Below are positions 41,477 through 50,114 of a stretch of DNA of 64,000 bases, piece after piece. Source of the stretch: Sinosporangium album. GTDB taxonomy: Bacteria > Actinomycetota > Actinomycetes > Streptosporangiales > Streptosporangiaceae. Each line of letters starts with the position of its first letter. Within the stretch, counting starts at the first letter, position 1. The stretch covers positions 158,435-222,434 of the forward strand of contig NZ_FNCN01000012.1 of NCBI RefSeq assembly GCF_900100605.1, given 5' to 3'. The notes beneath the pieces were generated by a model, which searched no databases, was not told the DNA's origin, and worked only from the letters and a program-made list of their open reading frames with translations. Position numbers and translations under genes: made by a program.

Positions 41477-42886
41477 TCACGTCCGGTAGATCATGACGCC
41501 GTCGACATCGTCTTTGGAGATCCTCCGGGTCAGGTAGAGCCCCTCCAAGGCGAACTCGACGGCCGCGGCGGCGTGGCCGGGCGACTCGTCACCATCGCCC
41601 ATCCCGACACCCTGCATGATCTTGGAAAGTCCGGCCACCGCGCCGATGCGCCGGAGCAGTTCTCCCGCCGCCACCAGGTCGCCCGACTCGACCAGGGTCC
41701 CGTCGTTGAACTTGTCGAGCAGCGGCGTCAGCTCCATGCCGCCCAGCGTGGCGCGGAAGGTCTCGGCCGTCGCCCGCCGCAGCAGGTGGGACAGGATCTC
41801 GGTCTCCCGGCCCTCCTCGCTGACCTCGAATTCGACCTTGCCCCGCAGCGTGTGGACGATGCCGGGCAGGTCGCAGATCCGGGCCACGGCCCTTTCCTCC
41901 CCGGCCAGCGCGGCACGCCGTACGGCGGAGGCCGCCGTGGTCTCGGCCGCGGCGACGGCGAACCTGGCGGACACGCCCGAACGCGCGTCCACGGCGGTGG
42001 AGTCGCGCACCAGACGGGTGAACCGCGCGATGACGTCCACCAGATGACCGGGCAGGTCGGCTCCCAGGCCGTCCCAGTCGACCCGCGCCTCCTGCCTGAT
42101 CAGGCGGAGTTCGGCGTCGAGATCGAGGGGGTAGTGGGTGCGGATCTCCGCACCGAACCGGTCTTTCAGCGGCGTGATGATCCGTCCGCGGTTGGTGTAG
42201 TCCTCGGGGTTGGCGCTGGCGATCAGCAGGATGTCCAGGGGCAGGCGCAGGCTGTAGCCCCTGACCTGCACGTCCCGCTCCTCCAGCACGTTGAGCAGGG
42301 AGACCTGGATGCGCTCGGCGAGATCGGGAAGCTCGTTGACGGAGAAGACGCCCCGGTTGCAGCGGGGGATCAGCCCGTAGTGCACGGTTTCGGGGTCGCC
42401 GAGGGTGCGCCCCTCAGCGATCTTGATCGGGTCGACGTCGCCGATGAGGTCGCCCACCGAGGTGTCGGGAGTGGCGAGTTTCTCGCCGTAGCGCAGGCTT
42501 CGGTGCCGCCAGGCCACGGGGAGATCGTCGCCGTGCTCCTCCGCCAGGCGCAGGCAGCGCACGCAGGCGGGGGCATAGGGGTGGTCGTTGATCTCGCATC
42601 CGCGGATGACCGGGCTCCACTCGTCGAGCAGCCCGGCCACGGTGCGGATCAGACGGGTCTTTCCCTGCCCTCTCTCTCCGAGCAGGACCACGTCGTGCCC
42701 GGCGATGAGGGCTCTCTCCAGGCGGGGAAGGACAGTATCCTCAAACCCTACGATCCCTGGAAACCTCGCTTCCCCGGCACGCAGCCTGGCCAGGAGGTTT
42801 TCGCGGATTTCAGCCTTGACTGTGCGGTGGACATGGCCACTCTCACGCAACTCGCGCAGAGTGCGGGCTCCGGGCGTTTGATGCAC
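41477..42886 (-). CDS. MoxR/ChlI-like AAA+ ATPase
   Basis: The 469-residue product has Walker A VVLLGERGQGKTRL near residue 66, GVFSVNELPDLAERIQVSLLNVLEE near 178 (Walker B-like with the helix 2 insert region of MoxR/ChlI ATPases), ASANPEDYTNRGRIITPLKDRFG near 222 (sensor 1 and Arg finger) and a helical lid. An inserted element C-x-x-N-D-H-P-Y-A-P-x-C-x-x-C near 97-111 looks like a zinc knuckle. It would power remodelling of a target bound by the VWA protein. GTG 42886 is the only upstream start; no ribosome site is obvious. Confidence 0.88.
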   Translation of the reverse strand: MHQTPGARTLRELRESGHVHRTVKAEIRENLLARLRAGEARFPGIVGFEDTVLPRLERALIAGHDVVLLGERGQGKTRLIRTVAGLLDEWSPVIRGCEINDHPYAPACVRCLRLAEEHGDDLPVAWRHRSLRYGEKLATPDTSVGDLIGDVDPIKIAEGRTLGDPETVHYGLIPRCNRGVFSVNELPDLAERIQVSLLNVLEERDVQVRGYSLRLPLDILLIASANPEDYTNRGRIITPLKDRFGAEIRTHYPLDLDAELRLIRQEARVDWDGLGADLPGHLVDVIARFTRLVRDSTAVDARSGVSARFAVAAAETTAASAVRRAALAGEERAVARICDLPGIVHTLRGKVEFEVSEEGRETEILSHLLRRATAETFRATLGGMELTPLLDKFNDGTLVESGDLVAAGELLRRIGAVAGLSKIMQGVGMGDGDESPGHAAAAVEFALEGLYLTRRISKDDVDGVMIYRT

Positions 42887-43099
42887 GTGAACGAGACTAC
42901 GTGGCTATCGCCGGATCTGGCAGCCTGATTGTTATTGAGGCTTTTCATGCCTTCCCGTGAGCAGGAGGCCGGTGGAAAGCCGCGCTGCGGGCAGGGCTTC
43001 GGATCTTGACCATTGCGTGACCGTGAGGGGGCGTGCAAGTCCCCCAAGTGGGGAGAATCGGGCCAAGAGGGCAACCTACATCGGAGGAGGCGAGTGCAT

Positions 43100-44278
43100 G
43101 TGGCATTGATGACAAGCCGCTTCGCCGATGGGCTCGCGACAGGGCCCGACCTGGAAGCCGCGGCCGAATCGGCCGTACGGCAGGCCGTGTCCGGCCTGAG
43201 CGGACCCCCCGACCTGGTCTGCTTCTTCATCTGCGGAGACGATCCGGATGAGGTCGTCAGAGCGGGCGTTCGGGCCATGCGCTGCGCGCCCGGGGCGAAC
43301 ATCATCGGATGCAGTGCGACCGGTGTGATCGGCGACGGCCAAGGGGTCGAGCTGACACCCTCGGTCAGCGCCTGGGCTGCCACCCTCGACGGCGCCCGCG
43401 TGACCACCTTCGCACTCGACACGCTGCGGGCCGACGACCGGTACGTCGTGATCGGGCTGCCCGACCGCGAACCCGACGACCGGGTCGCCGTCCTGCTGGC
43501 CGACCCCTACAGCTTCCCCACCGACGCCTTCGTCGAGCGCTCCTCCGAGGTGCTCGGCGACCTGCCGCTGATCGGTGGGATGGCCAACGGGCTGCAAGGC
43601 CGCGGGTCGGTACGGCTGTTCCGCGACGGCGAGGTCCACCAGCAGGGCGCCGTCGGCGTCATGCTCAGCGGCGCCATGAACGTCAGCACCGTGGTCAGCC
43701 AGGGCTGCCGTCCCATCGGCCCCACCATGGTCGTCACGCGGGCCGAGGAGAACCTCCTCCTCGAACTGGCGGGACAGCCCGCGCTGGCCCGCCTGGAAGA
43801 GATCGTCAGTGCCCTCGACGAAGACGATCGCGAACTGGTCGCCTCCGGGCTGCAGATCGGCCTGGCGATGGACGAATACGCCGAACGACATGAGCGCGGT
43901 GATTTCCTCATCCGGGGCGTACTCGGCATCGACCCCGAGCGGGAGGCCGTGGCGATCGGCGACGTGGTCGACGTGGGCAGGACCGTCCGCTTCCAGGTGC
44001 GCGACGCCGCAGCCGCCGACGAGGACATCTACGAACTGCTCGAAGCACACCAGGAGGAATTCGGGGGAGTGGACGGCGCACTGCTGTTCTCCTGCAACGG
44101 CAGAGGGTCGTCCATGTTCGGAAGCTCCGACCACGACGCGATGGCGCTGCGCGACACGCTCGGCCCGGTCGGCGTCGCGGGATTCTTCGCCGCCGGTGAA
44201 GTGGGTCCCGTCGCAGGACACAACCACGTGCACGCCTTCACCGCGTCCATCCTCGTCTTCTCCTCCCCCAGAGTGTGA
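43100..44278 (+). CDS. FIST N/FIST C domain sensory protein
   Basis: The 392-residue product has an N-terminal FIST domain (PDLVCFFICGDDP near residue 40, NIIGCSATGVIGDGQG near 67) and a FIST C domain (LLFSCNGRGSSMFGSSDHD near 335, GFFAAGEVGPVAGHNHVHAFTAS near 363). FIST domains are proposed small-ligand sensors, often for amino acids, and normally accompany signalling domains; here there are none. GTG 43100 has GGAGGAGG nine bases upstream, better than GTG 43094. Its stop overlaps the ROK start (GTGA), so it is translationally coupled to that gene. Confidence 0.88.
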   Translation: MALMTSRFADGLATGPDLEAAAESAVRQAVSGLSGPPDLVCFFICGDDPDEVVRAGVRAMRCAPGANIIGCSATGVIGDGQGVELTPSVSAWAATLDGARVTTFALDTLRADDRYVVIGLPDREPDDRVAVLLADPYSFPTDAFVERSSEVLGDLPLIGGMANGLQGRGSVRLFRDGEVHQQGAVGVMLSGAMNVSTVVSQGCRPIGPTMVVTRAEENLLLELAGQPALARLEEIVSALDEDDRELVASGLQIGLAMDEYAERHERGDFLIRGVLGIDPEREAVAIGDVVDVGRTVRFQVRDAAAADEDIYELLEAHQEEFGGVDGALLFSCNGRGSSMFGSSDHDAMALRDTLGPVGVAGFFAAGEVGPVAGHNHVHAFTASILVFSSPRV

Positions 44279-45270
44279 CAACCGTACAGATGACCCGCGA
44301 CGCACCGGTCCTCGCCGTCGACGTGGGAGGCACCAAGTTCGCCGTGGGCATGGTCGACGCCGACGGTGAGGTCTACCGGGCCGCCCGCGCCCCGACCCCG
44401 CCGACCGCGGGGTCGGCGGAACTGTGGCGCACCCTCTCCGAGCTGGTCGACCACATCCGTGAGGGCGAGCGGATCGCCGGAGTCGGCATCGGCTGCGGCG
44501 GCCCCATGACCTGGCCACGCGGGGAGGTGTCCCCCCTCAACCTGGCCGGGTGGCGGGACTTCCCGCTCCGCGCCGAACTCACCGCGAAGTTCCCCGGTGC
44601 GCCCGTACGCATCCACAACGACGCCATCTGCGTGGCCATCGCCGAACACTGGCGCGGCGCCGGCCGGGGCAGCGCCAACATGCTCGGCATGGTGGTGTCC
44701 ACCGGCGTCGGCGGCGGGCTGATCCTCGGCGGCAAGGTGATCGACGGCGGCACCGGCAACGCCGGACACATCGGTCACGTCATCGTCGAACCCGAAGGCG
44801 TCGCCTGCGGCTGCGGCGGACGCGGATGCCTGGAGGCCGTCGCCCGCGGCCCGGCGCTCGCCGCCTGGGCCCTCGACCAGGGATGGCGGCCCACCGCGCC
44901 CGAGATGCCCGACGACGCCTACCGGGAGTACGGATCCGCCACGGCCCGCCGCCTCGCCGCCGACGCCATCGCCGGCGACGAGATCGCCCTGTCCGCCATG
45001 GCCCGAGCCGGACACGCGCTCGGCCTGGCCATCGCCTCCGCCTCCCACCTGTGCGACCTGGACGTCGTCACGATCGGCGGCGGCGTCTCCCAGGCCGGAC
45101 ACGTGCTGTTCGGCCCGCTGGACGTCACCCTGCGCGAACACGCCAGGATGGACTTCGCCCGCCGCGTCCGCGTTGTCCCCGCGGCCCTCGGCCAGGACGC
45201 CGGCCTGGTCGGCGCCGCCGCGCTGGTGTTGGCGGGCGACCGCTACTGGTCCCCCGGCGAAGCCGGCTGA
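44275..45270 (+). CDS. ROK family sugar kinase
   Basis: The 331-residue product has LAVDVGGTKFAVGMVDADG near residue 13 (ATP-binding phosphate loop), GVGIGCGGPMTWPRG near 69, IHNDAICVAIAEHW near 113 (catalytic Asp in ND), STGVGGGLILGG near 143, and the ROK zinc motif CGCGGRGCLEAVARGPA near 180. There is no N-terminal helix-turn-helix, so it is a kinase, glucokinase-like, rather than a repressor. GTG start overlaps the FIST stop. Coupling to a ligand-sensor protein is unusual and may reflect regulated sugar uptake or cell-wall sugar recycling. Confidence 0.92.
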   Translation: MTTVQMTRDAPVLAVDVGGTKFAVGMVDADGEVYRAARAPTPPTAGSAELWRTLSELVDHIREGERIAGVGIGCGGPMTWPRGEVSPLNLAGWRDFPLRAELTAKFPGAPVRIHNDAICVAIAEHWRGAGRGSANMLGMVVSTGVGGGLILGGKVIDGGTGNAGHIGHVIVEPEGVACGCGGRGCLEAVARGPALAAWALDQGWRPTAPEMPDDAYREYGSATARRLAADAIAGDEIALSAMARAGHALGLAIASASHLCDLDVVTIGGGVSQAGHVLFGPLDVTLREHARMDFARRVRVVPAALGQDAGLVGAAALVLAGDRYWSPGEAG

Positions 45271-45279
45271 CACGACCTC

Positions 45280-45314
45280 TTACGGCTCGCGCCGGCTGTT
45301 ACGGCTCGCGCCGG
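45280..45314. repeat. Short direct repeat after the ROK gene
   Basis: TTACGGCTCGCGCCGG occurs at 45280-45295 and again at 45299-45314. Located between convergent genes; no hairpin of strength is formed. Confidence 0.7.
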
Positions 45315-45399
45315 GCCGCGGCCACCTCCCCGCGAGCCACGTGACATCGGGGGAGACGACCGCGACGCCCGCGTCCGCGCCCCGGCTCACGCCGTACGG

Positions 45400-46689
45400 C
45401 TAGCGCAGCGCGTCGACCGGCTCCATCCGGGCGGCCCGGAGCGCCGGGTAGAGCCCGGCCAGCAGGCCCACCACGGCCCCCACCACGGGGGCGGCCAGGG
45501 CGAGCTGGACGTCCAAGACCGGCGTCCACTGGCGTGCGGCCGACACGGCGACCACCGCCACCACACCCACACTTGTGCCGATCACGCCACCGGTCAGGCC
45601 GATCAGCGTGGATTCCAGCAGGAACTGGGCCGCGATGTGCCGTCGCGCCGCGCCGAGGGAGCGGCGCAGGCCGATCTCGGCGATGCGTTCCATCACCGTG
45701 ACCAGGGTGACGTTCGCGATGCCGACCGCGCCCACGACCAGCGAGACCAGCCCCAGGATCAAGAACAGGCCGTTGACGTCGCTCTCCACCCCCTCCCTGG
45801 CCCGCTTGGGGCTGGGCGGCGCGGCGATGTGGAGTTCGGCGGCCCGGTTGGGACTGAGAGCGGTCGGCACCTGTTTGGCGATCATGTCCGCCGCGCCCAG
45901 CGTGGTGTTGATCAGCACGCGGGACACGTGGTGCACGTCGAAGTCGGCGCCGACCGACCGCGGCACGATGACGGACGCCCCCAGGACCTCCTCGCGCCGC
46001 AGGTCGCCCAGGATGCCGATCACGGTGTAGGCGCGTCCCTTGATGAACACGGCCGGCGCGTTCTCCAGCGCGGTGATCTTCAGCAGCTTGGCCGCCTGCT
46101 CGCCCAGCACCGCCACGCGGTCGCCGCGCCGGTCGTGGCCGGCGTCGAAGAACCTCCCCTGGATCATGCGGCCCTTGGCGGCCGTCGGCAGCTCGGGCGT
46201 CGCGGCGAGCACGTTCATGCTCTGCTCGCTCACCGCTGTCGGGTCCACCAGATTGTTGGCCCTCACCGTGAGGGCCGCGCTCTTCGCCGTCTGAGCGAGG
46301 GCCGCGGCCGAGGTCACGCCCCGCAGCCTGGTGAGCTCCGCCGCGGCCTCCCAGGTCACCAGGGGATCCCTGTTCGCGGGCACGTCGACGCTGATCGTGG
46401 TGGCGGTCAGCTCGTCGAACCGGCCGACGATCTGGTTGCCGGCCGTGGCGGCGATGCCCATGGTGATGACGAGCGTGGTGATGCCGAGGACCGTGCCGAG
46501 CGTGGTCAGCGCCGAACGCACCGGGCGGGCCAGCACTCCGGCCAGCGACTCCGCCCACAGATCGCGCATGTCCATGCGGGAGGCCCGGCCGCGTCCCGAC
46601 ACCCGTGGGAGCCGGCGCAGTGAGGAGCGGCGCAGTGAGGGGCGGCGCAGTGAGGGGCGGCGGTGGAGGAGCCGGCGGTGCGGGGGCAT
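45400..46689 (-). CDS. MacB-like ABC transporter permease
   Basis: The 429-residue product has an Arg/Ser-rich N-terminus, one membrane helix near residue 60-80 (SALTTLGTVLGITTLVITMG), a periplasmic MacB_PCD-type domain, and a FtsX-like C-terminal module with three helices (LGLVSLVVGAVGIANVTLVTVMERIAEIGLRRSLGA is the FtsX signature). It is a half of a MacB-type exporter. ATG 46689 overlaps the ATPase stop (TGATG), but the normal family start would be the Met at 46575; the first 25 codons of the longer form are 15-base tandem repeats. It ends the minus-strand operon. Confidence 0.88.
   Translation of the reverse strand: MPPHRRLLHRRPSLRRPSLRRSSLRRLPRVSGRGRASRMDMRDLWAESLAGVLARPVRSALTTLGTVLGITTLVITMGIAATAGNQIVGRFDELTATTISVDVPANRDPLVTWEAAAELTRLRGVTSAAALAQTAKSAALTVRANNLVDPTAVSEQSMNVLAATPELPTAAKGRMIQGRFFDAGHDRRGDRVAVLGEQAAKLLKITALENAPAVFIKGRAYTVIGILGDLRREEVLGASVIVPRSVGADFDVHHVSRVLINTTLGAADMIAKQVPTALSPNRAAELHIAAPPSPKRAREGVESDVNGLFLILGLVSLVVGAVGIANVTLVTVMERIAEIGLRRSLGAARRHIAAQFLLESTLIGLTGGVIGTSVGVVAVVAVSAARQWTPVLDVQLALAAPVVGAVVGLLAGLYPALRAARMEPVDALR
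46615..46689. repeat. 15-base tandem repeat at the permease 5' end
   Basis: Three near-identical units (GCGCAGTGAGGAGCG, then GCGCAGTGAGGGGCG twice) plus two degenerate units reach the ATG of the permease and read R-x-S/P-L-R-type repeats on the minus strand. Confidence 0.85.
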
Positions 46690-47390
46690 CAGTGCTCCTC
46701 GGTGAGGATGCCGTCACTGATCGAGACCCGGCGCTGCGCTCGCTCGCTCACCTGGTCCTCGTGGGTGATCACGACGAGCGTCATGCCCTGATCGCGCAGC
46801 GTGTCGAACAGATCGAGCACCGCGTCGGTGTTGCGGGTGTCGAGGTTGCCCGTGGGCTCGTCGCAGAGCAGCAGCGACGGCGTGCCCATCATCGCGCGGG
46901 CGATGGCGACGCGCTGCCGTTCACCGCCGGACAGCCGGTTGGGGAGGAACTTCACCCGATGCCCCATGCCGACCCGCTCCAGCGCCTCGATCGCTCTGTT
47001 CCTGCGGTGGCGCCGATCCCGCCCGCCGTACACTTCGGCGAGCATCACGTTCTCGACCACGGTCCGCTGCGCGAGCAGGTGGAAGGACTGGTAGACGAAG
47101 CCGATACGGCTGCCGCGCAGCCAGGTGCGTTCCTTGTCCTTGAGGGCGGTGGTCTCGATGCCGTCGAGCAGGTAGCTGCCGGATGTGGGCCGGTCGAGCA
47201 GGCCGAGGGTGTTGAGCAGGGTCGACTTCCCGGAGCCCGAGGGGCCGACGATCGCCACGTAGTCACCGTGGCGGATGACCAGCGATACCTTCGCCAGCGC
47301 GTAGACAGGCGGATCCGTGGCGAAGACCCGGCTGACGTTCTCAAGGCGGATGACCTCATTCGTATCACGCATGTCACGTATGTCACGCAT
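46689..47390 (-). CDS. ABC transporter ATP-binding protein (MacB/LolD type)
   Basis: The 233-residue product has Walker A VGPSGSGKSTLLN near residue 49, Q-loop YQSFHLL near 99, signature LSGGERQRVAIARAM near 154, Walker B LLLCDEPTGNLDT near 173 and the switch His in VITHED near 207. EPTGNLD is the hallmark of the LolD/MacB branch that pairs with FtsX-like permeases. ATG 47390 overlaps the adaptor gene by eight bases; ATG 47372 (MRDTNEV) is also plausible, and the first residues are a small RD-rich repeat. Works with the permease and the adaptor. Confidence 0.95.
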   Translation of the reverse strand: MRDIRDMRDTNEVIRLENVSRVFATDPPVYALAKVSLVIRHGDYVAIVGPSGSGKSTLLNTLGLLDRPTSGSYLLDGIETTALKDKERTWLRGSRIGFVYQSFHLLAQRTVVENVMLAEVYGGRDRRHRRNRAIEALERVGMGHRVKFLPNRLSGGERQRVAIARAMMGTPSLLLCDEPTGNLDTRNTDAVLDLFDTLRDQGMTLVVITHEDQVSERAQRRVSISDGILTEEH

Positions 47391-49113
47391 TTCCGACCAC
47401 GACCCGGTCGCCCTCTTTGAGATCCCCGGAGTTCACCGGCGTGACCTCCACGTTCCCGTCCGCCGTGAGCCCGGTGCGGACCTCGACGTCCTTGGTCTTG
47501 TCCGTACTCGTCTCCACCTGCACCCGCGGCTTGCCGTCGGCCGACGTCACGACCGCGGCCACCGGCACCGAGAGCACGGGATCGTCGGTCTCGCCCACGG
47601 AGACGCGTACGGTGACCGGGGTGCCGACGAGCGGTCGCAAACCCTTGGTCACCGTCGGGGTGAGCAGCACCGGCTCGGCTCCCACGGACGGGTCCTCGGC
47701 CTGCTCTCCCTGCCCCTTGGGCTTGTCCTCGGTCTCGACCTTGGCCTTCTCGCCGATGGCCGTGAGCTTGGCGGGGAAAGTGCGTCCGTCACCGCTCTCC
47801 AGGGTGGCCGACAGCCCGACTTTGAGGAGTTTCGTCTCGGAGACGTCCACCGATCCGGTGACGGCGAAGGCTGAACTGGTCACCGTGGCCACCTTGTTCT
47901 CCACCACCGCACCCGCCTTGACCTCCACTTTGTCGATCCGCGCCGGCAGGGAGGGGAGGAAGACGATTTCACCGGGGGGCAGGCTGACGCCGTACGTCTC
48001 GAGCTGTTCGGCCAGCAGCCGCTTGGCGTCGGCCAGGTTCTGCCGGGCATTGGTCACCTTCAAGCGCTGAGGGGAGAGCCTGCGGGCGTTGCGCAGCTCG
48101 CGTTCAGCGGCCAAGAACGCCTCGTCCGCCGTGCGCAGCGCCTTGCGCTGCTCCTCCAGCAGCTTCTCCCGCGTCAGCGTCTGCTGCTCGCCGTAGTTCG
48201 CGAGGGCGGCGTTCGCCGCGTCCAGATTCTGACTGGCGTTGGCGACTTTGAGTTCGAGCAGCCGCTTGTCATCCTCGGGTTTGGCCCCTTCCAGAGCCTG
48301 CTCGGCTTCGAGCAGGCTCTCCTCGGCGGTGCGGACGGCGGCCTGCAACGTCTCGATCTTGTCCCGGTCATCAGGCGTCAGCTCCGTGTCCCGTGTGCGC
48401 CGCAGCGCCTTCTGCGCCTGCTCGACTTCTCGGCGTGCGTTGTCGTACTTGGCCTTCAGGTGGTAGACGTCGCGGTCTTCGTCGAGCGCCTTCTTCTCGG
48501 TGAGCAGCGTCTCCTCGGCGGATCGCACACCGCGTCGCAGCTCGTCGATCGCCCGGCGCGCCTCAAGGTTGGGCTCCTGAGCCTCGTATCCCTTCTTCGC
48601 ATACCAGTTCTTCAGCGCGGCGGCCGTGCCCTGGTCGAACGTGCCCGAGGTGGGGCTGTTGAACCCGAGCCTGCGCAGCGCTCGCTGGAGCTGCCGCACA
48701 TCGGCGCCCGAGGTGCCGAGGGCGATCGTCCGGTGCATCGGCTCCCTGCCCCGCAAGGTGAACACCGGCCGTCCGTTGACCTCCATCAGTACCGACCCCT
48801 CACGGACCCGGCCCACGCGGGGCGGGCGTGTGACCCGCTGCGCCTCCGCCGTACCGGCCGCCGTGCCGGTGCCCACCATCCCGCCGAGGGTGACGGGCAG
48901 CGGCGAGCCGTAGGCCAGGGTGCCGTTCAGTGTGACGGTGCTGGTGAGCTTCTTCTTTTCGACCGCCACGGTGATGAACGAGGGGGGCGGCGGCTTGCGG
49001 GAGGCGGCCTCATCGGCGGGTGACCGCAGTTGGGCACCGACCAGCCAGCCCGCCCCTGCGATGAGCAGGACCCCGCACACAATGATCGCCAGGACCCGCT
49101 TGGGGGATTTCAC
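47383..49113 (-). CDS. HlyD/MacA-like adaptor with peptidoglycan-binding domain
   Basis: The 576-residue product has an N-terminal signal anchor (VLAIIVCGVLLIAGAGWLVG), a small barrel-like part, a PG_binding_1 domain (GADVRQLQRALRRLGFNSPTSGTFDQGTAAALKNWYAKKG, about residues 135-175), a long coiled coil (about 190-365) and C-terminal beta domains. It resembles adaptor proteins of MacAB-type exporters, but the peptidoglycan-binding domain is an actinobacterial addition and would tether the complex to the wall. ATG 49113. The gene is first of adaptor-ATPase-permease, with two lipoprotein genes just upstream. Confidence 0.85.
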   Translation of the reverse strand: MKSPKRVLAIIVCGVLLIAGAGWLVGAQLRSPADEAASRKPPPPSFITVAVEKKKLTSTVTLNGTLAYGSPLPVTLGGMVGTGTAAGTAEAQRVTRPPRVGRVREGSVLMEVNGRPVFTLRGREPMHRTIALGTSGADVRQLQRALRRLGFNSPTSGTFDQGTAAALKNWYAKKGYEAQEPNLEARRAIDELRRGVRSAEETLLTEKKALDEDRDVYHLKAKYDNARREVEQAQKALRRTRDTELTPDDRDKIETLQAAVRTAEESLLEAEQALEGAKPEDDKRLLELKVANASQNLDAANAALANYGEQQTLTREKLLEEQRKALRTADEAFLAAERELRNARRLSPQRLKVTNARQNLADAKRLLAEQLETYGVSLPPGEIVFLPSLPARIDKVEVKAGAVVENKVATVTSSAFAVTGSVDVSETKLLKVGLSATLESGDGRTFPAKLTAIGEKAKVETEDKPKGQGEQAEDPSVGAEPVLLTPTVTKGLRPLVGTPVTVRVSVGETDDPVLSVPVAAVVTSADGKPRVQVETSTDKTKDVEVRTGLTADGNVEVTPVNSGDLKEGDRVVVGNA

Positions 49114-49151
49114 CGGTTCTCCTCTGAGTTTTCAACCTGGGGAGAGGTGGC

Positions 49152-50036
49152 CTAGAAATCGAGTCCGGCGGTCACGGCGTATTCCCGGCGCACCTGCGCA
49201 ATGACTTCTGCCACCTTGGGATGGTAGGCGGCGTAGAAGTCCTTGCCGCATTCCAGATCATCGAGCGCGTCCTTGATCTCCCGAGTGAGGTGTTGCCGGG
49301 CCCGGGCCGGCGGGACTTTATTTTCCCCGCCTATCGCATTCGCCTGGTCGGGATTCTGCCCGAGGAGCTTGCCCCGCTCGCCGGAGAAAAAATTGTGTCC
49401 CCGGTTGGCGACGTCCATCGGTTTGAGCGACGTGACCGCGTATCCCTTGGACTTCATGCAGTCGCCGAACTTCTGTGCCATGCCGATCAGATCGGTGTCA
49501 CCGTTAAGACCGCGTTCCATCCCATTGTTGATAGCGTCCATCTGGGTCTTGGTTATCTCATCGAAGGAGGAGACTTTCATTCCGAGCACGGATTTTGCGG
49601 CCTCCACCGTGCATGTCTCCAAAGCATTTTGATACGACGCCTGCTGGCTGGAGGAGAGCTGTTCTCTGATCTTCCCGTTCGGGTCCGTCGGCGCGTCGGG
49701 AAACGTGCCGACCTCGGGGTTGACGTCATAGGAGAAGACACCGTAGCCGTGCTTCGTCCGTTCCTGTTTGAGGGTCTGATAGTCACCGTTCTGATACTTG
49801 CGCCCCTGCTCGCTGCTGTCACGGGGACGCGAATAGGCGATGTACTTGAACCCTTTGCCCTTCATACATTTTCCGATGCTCTCCTGCACGAGTTTCCCCT
49901 TGTCGTTCCCGGTGGCCGGCGAGGCGCCGTCGGCGGCCGGGGCGGCCGAGTCCGCCGCCGTGTCGCTCCCGCCGCCGCATCCGGCCAGCAGGGCGACCGA
50001 GAGCATGAGGGCTCCGGTGTACGTCTTCGCTAACAT
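49152..50036 (-). CDS. Lipoprotein, tandem paralogue A (TTA at codon 2)
   Basis: The 294-residue product has a signal peptide ending SVALLAGCGGG (lipobox Cys near residue 20) and then a domain with IGKCMKGKGFKYIAY near residue 60 and FGDCMKSKGYAVTSLKP near 190, and LECGKDFYAAY near 265. The three Cys-containing helices are shared with the next gene. Codon 2 is TTA. ATG 50036 has CGGAG five bases upstream. It lies 38 bases before the adaptor gene on the same strand and probably belongs to the same operon as an extracytoplasmic partner. No named family. Confidence 0.75.
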   Translation of the reverse strand: MLAKTYTGALMLSVALLAGCGGGSDTAADSAAPAADGASPATGNDKGKLVQESIGKCMKGKGFKYIAYSRPRDSSEQGRKYQNGDYQTLKQERTKHGYGVFSYDVNPEVGTFPDAPTDPNGKIREQLSSSQQASYQNALETCTVEAAKSVLGMKVSSFDEITKTQMDAINNGMERGLNGDTDLIGMAQKFGDCMKSKGYAVTSLKPMDVANRGHNFFSGERGKLLGQNPDQANAIGGENKVPPARARQHLTREIKDALDDLECGKDFYAAYHPKVAEVIAQVRREYAVTAGLDF

Positions 50037-50114
50037 GAAAGCTCCGTTCCTTACATGGTGAGACATGGTGAGCATGGGGAGAGAGCCGAGCGATGTCGCC
50101 TTTTCGGGTTTTTC

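Noticed and set aside
43013..43090. Riboswitch-like GGGGG...CCCCC hairpin before the FIST gene
   Set aside because: One simple stem without any conserved core that I can name.
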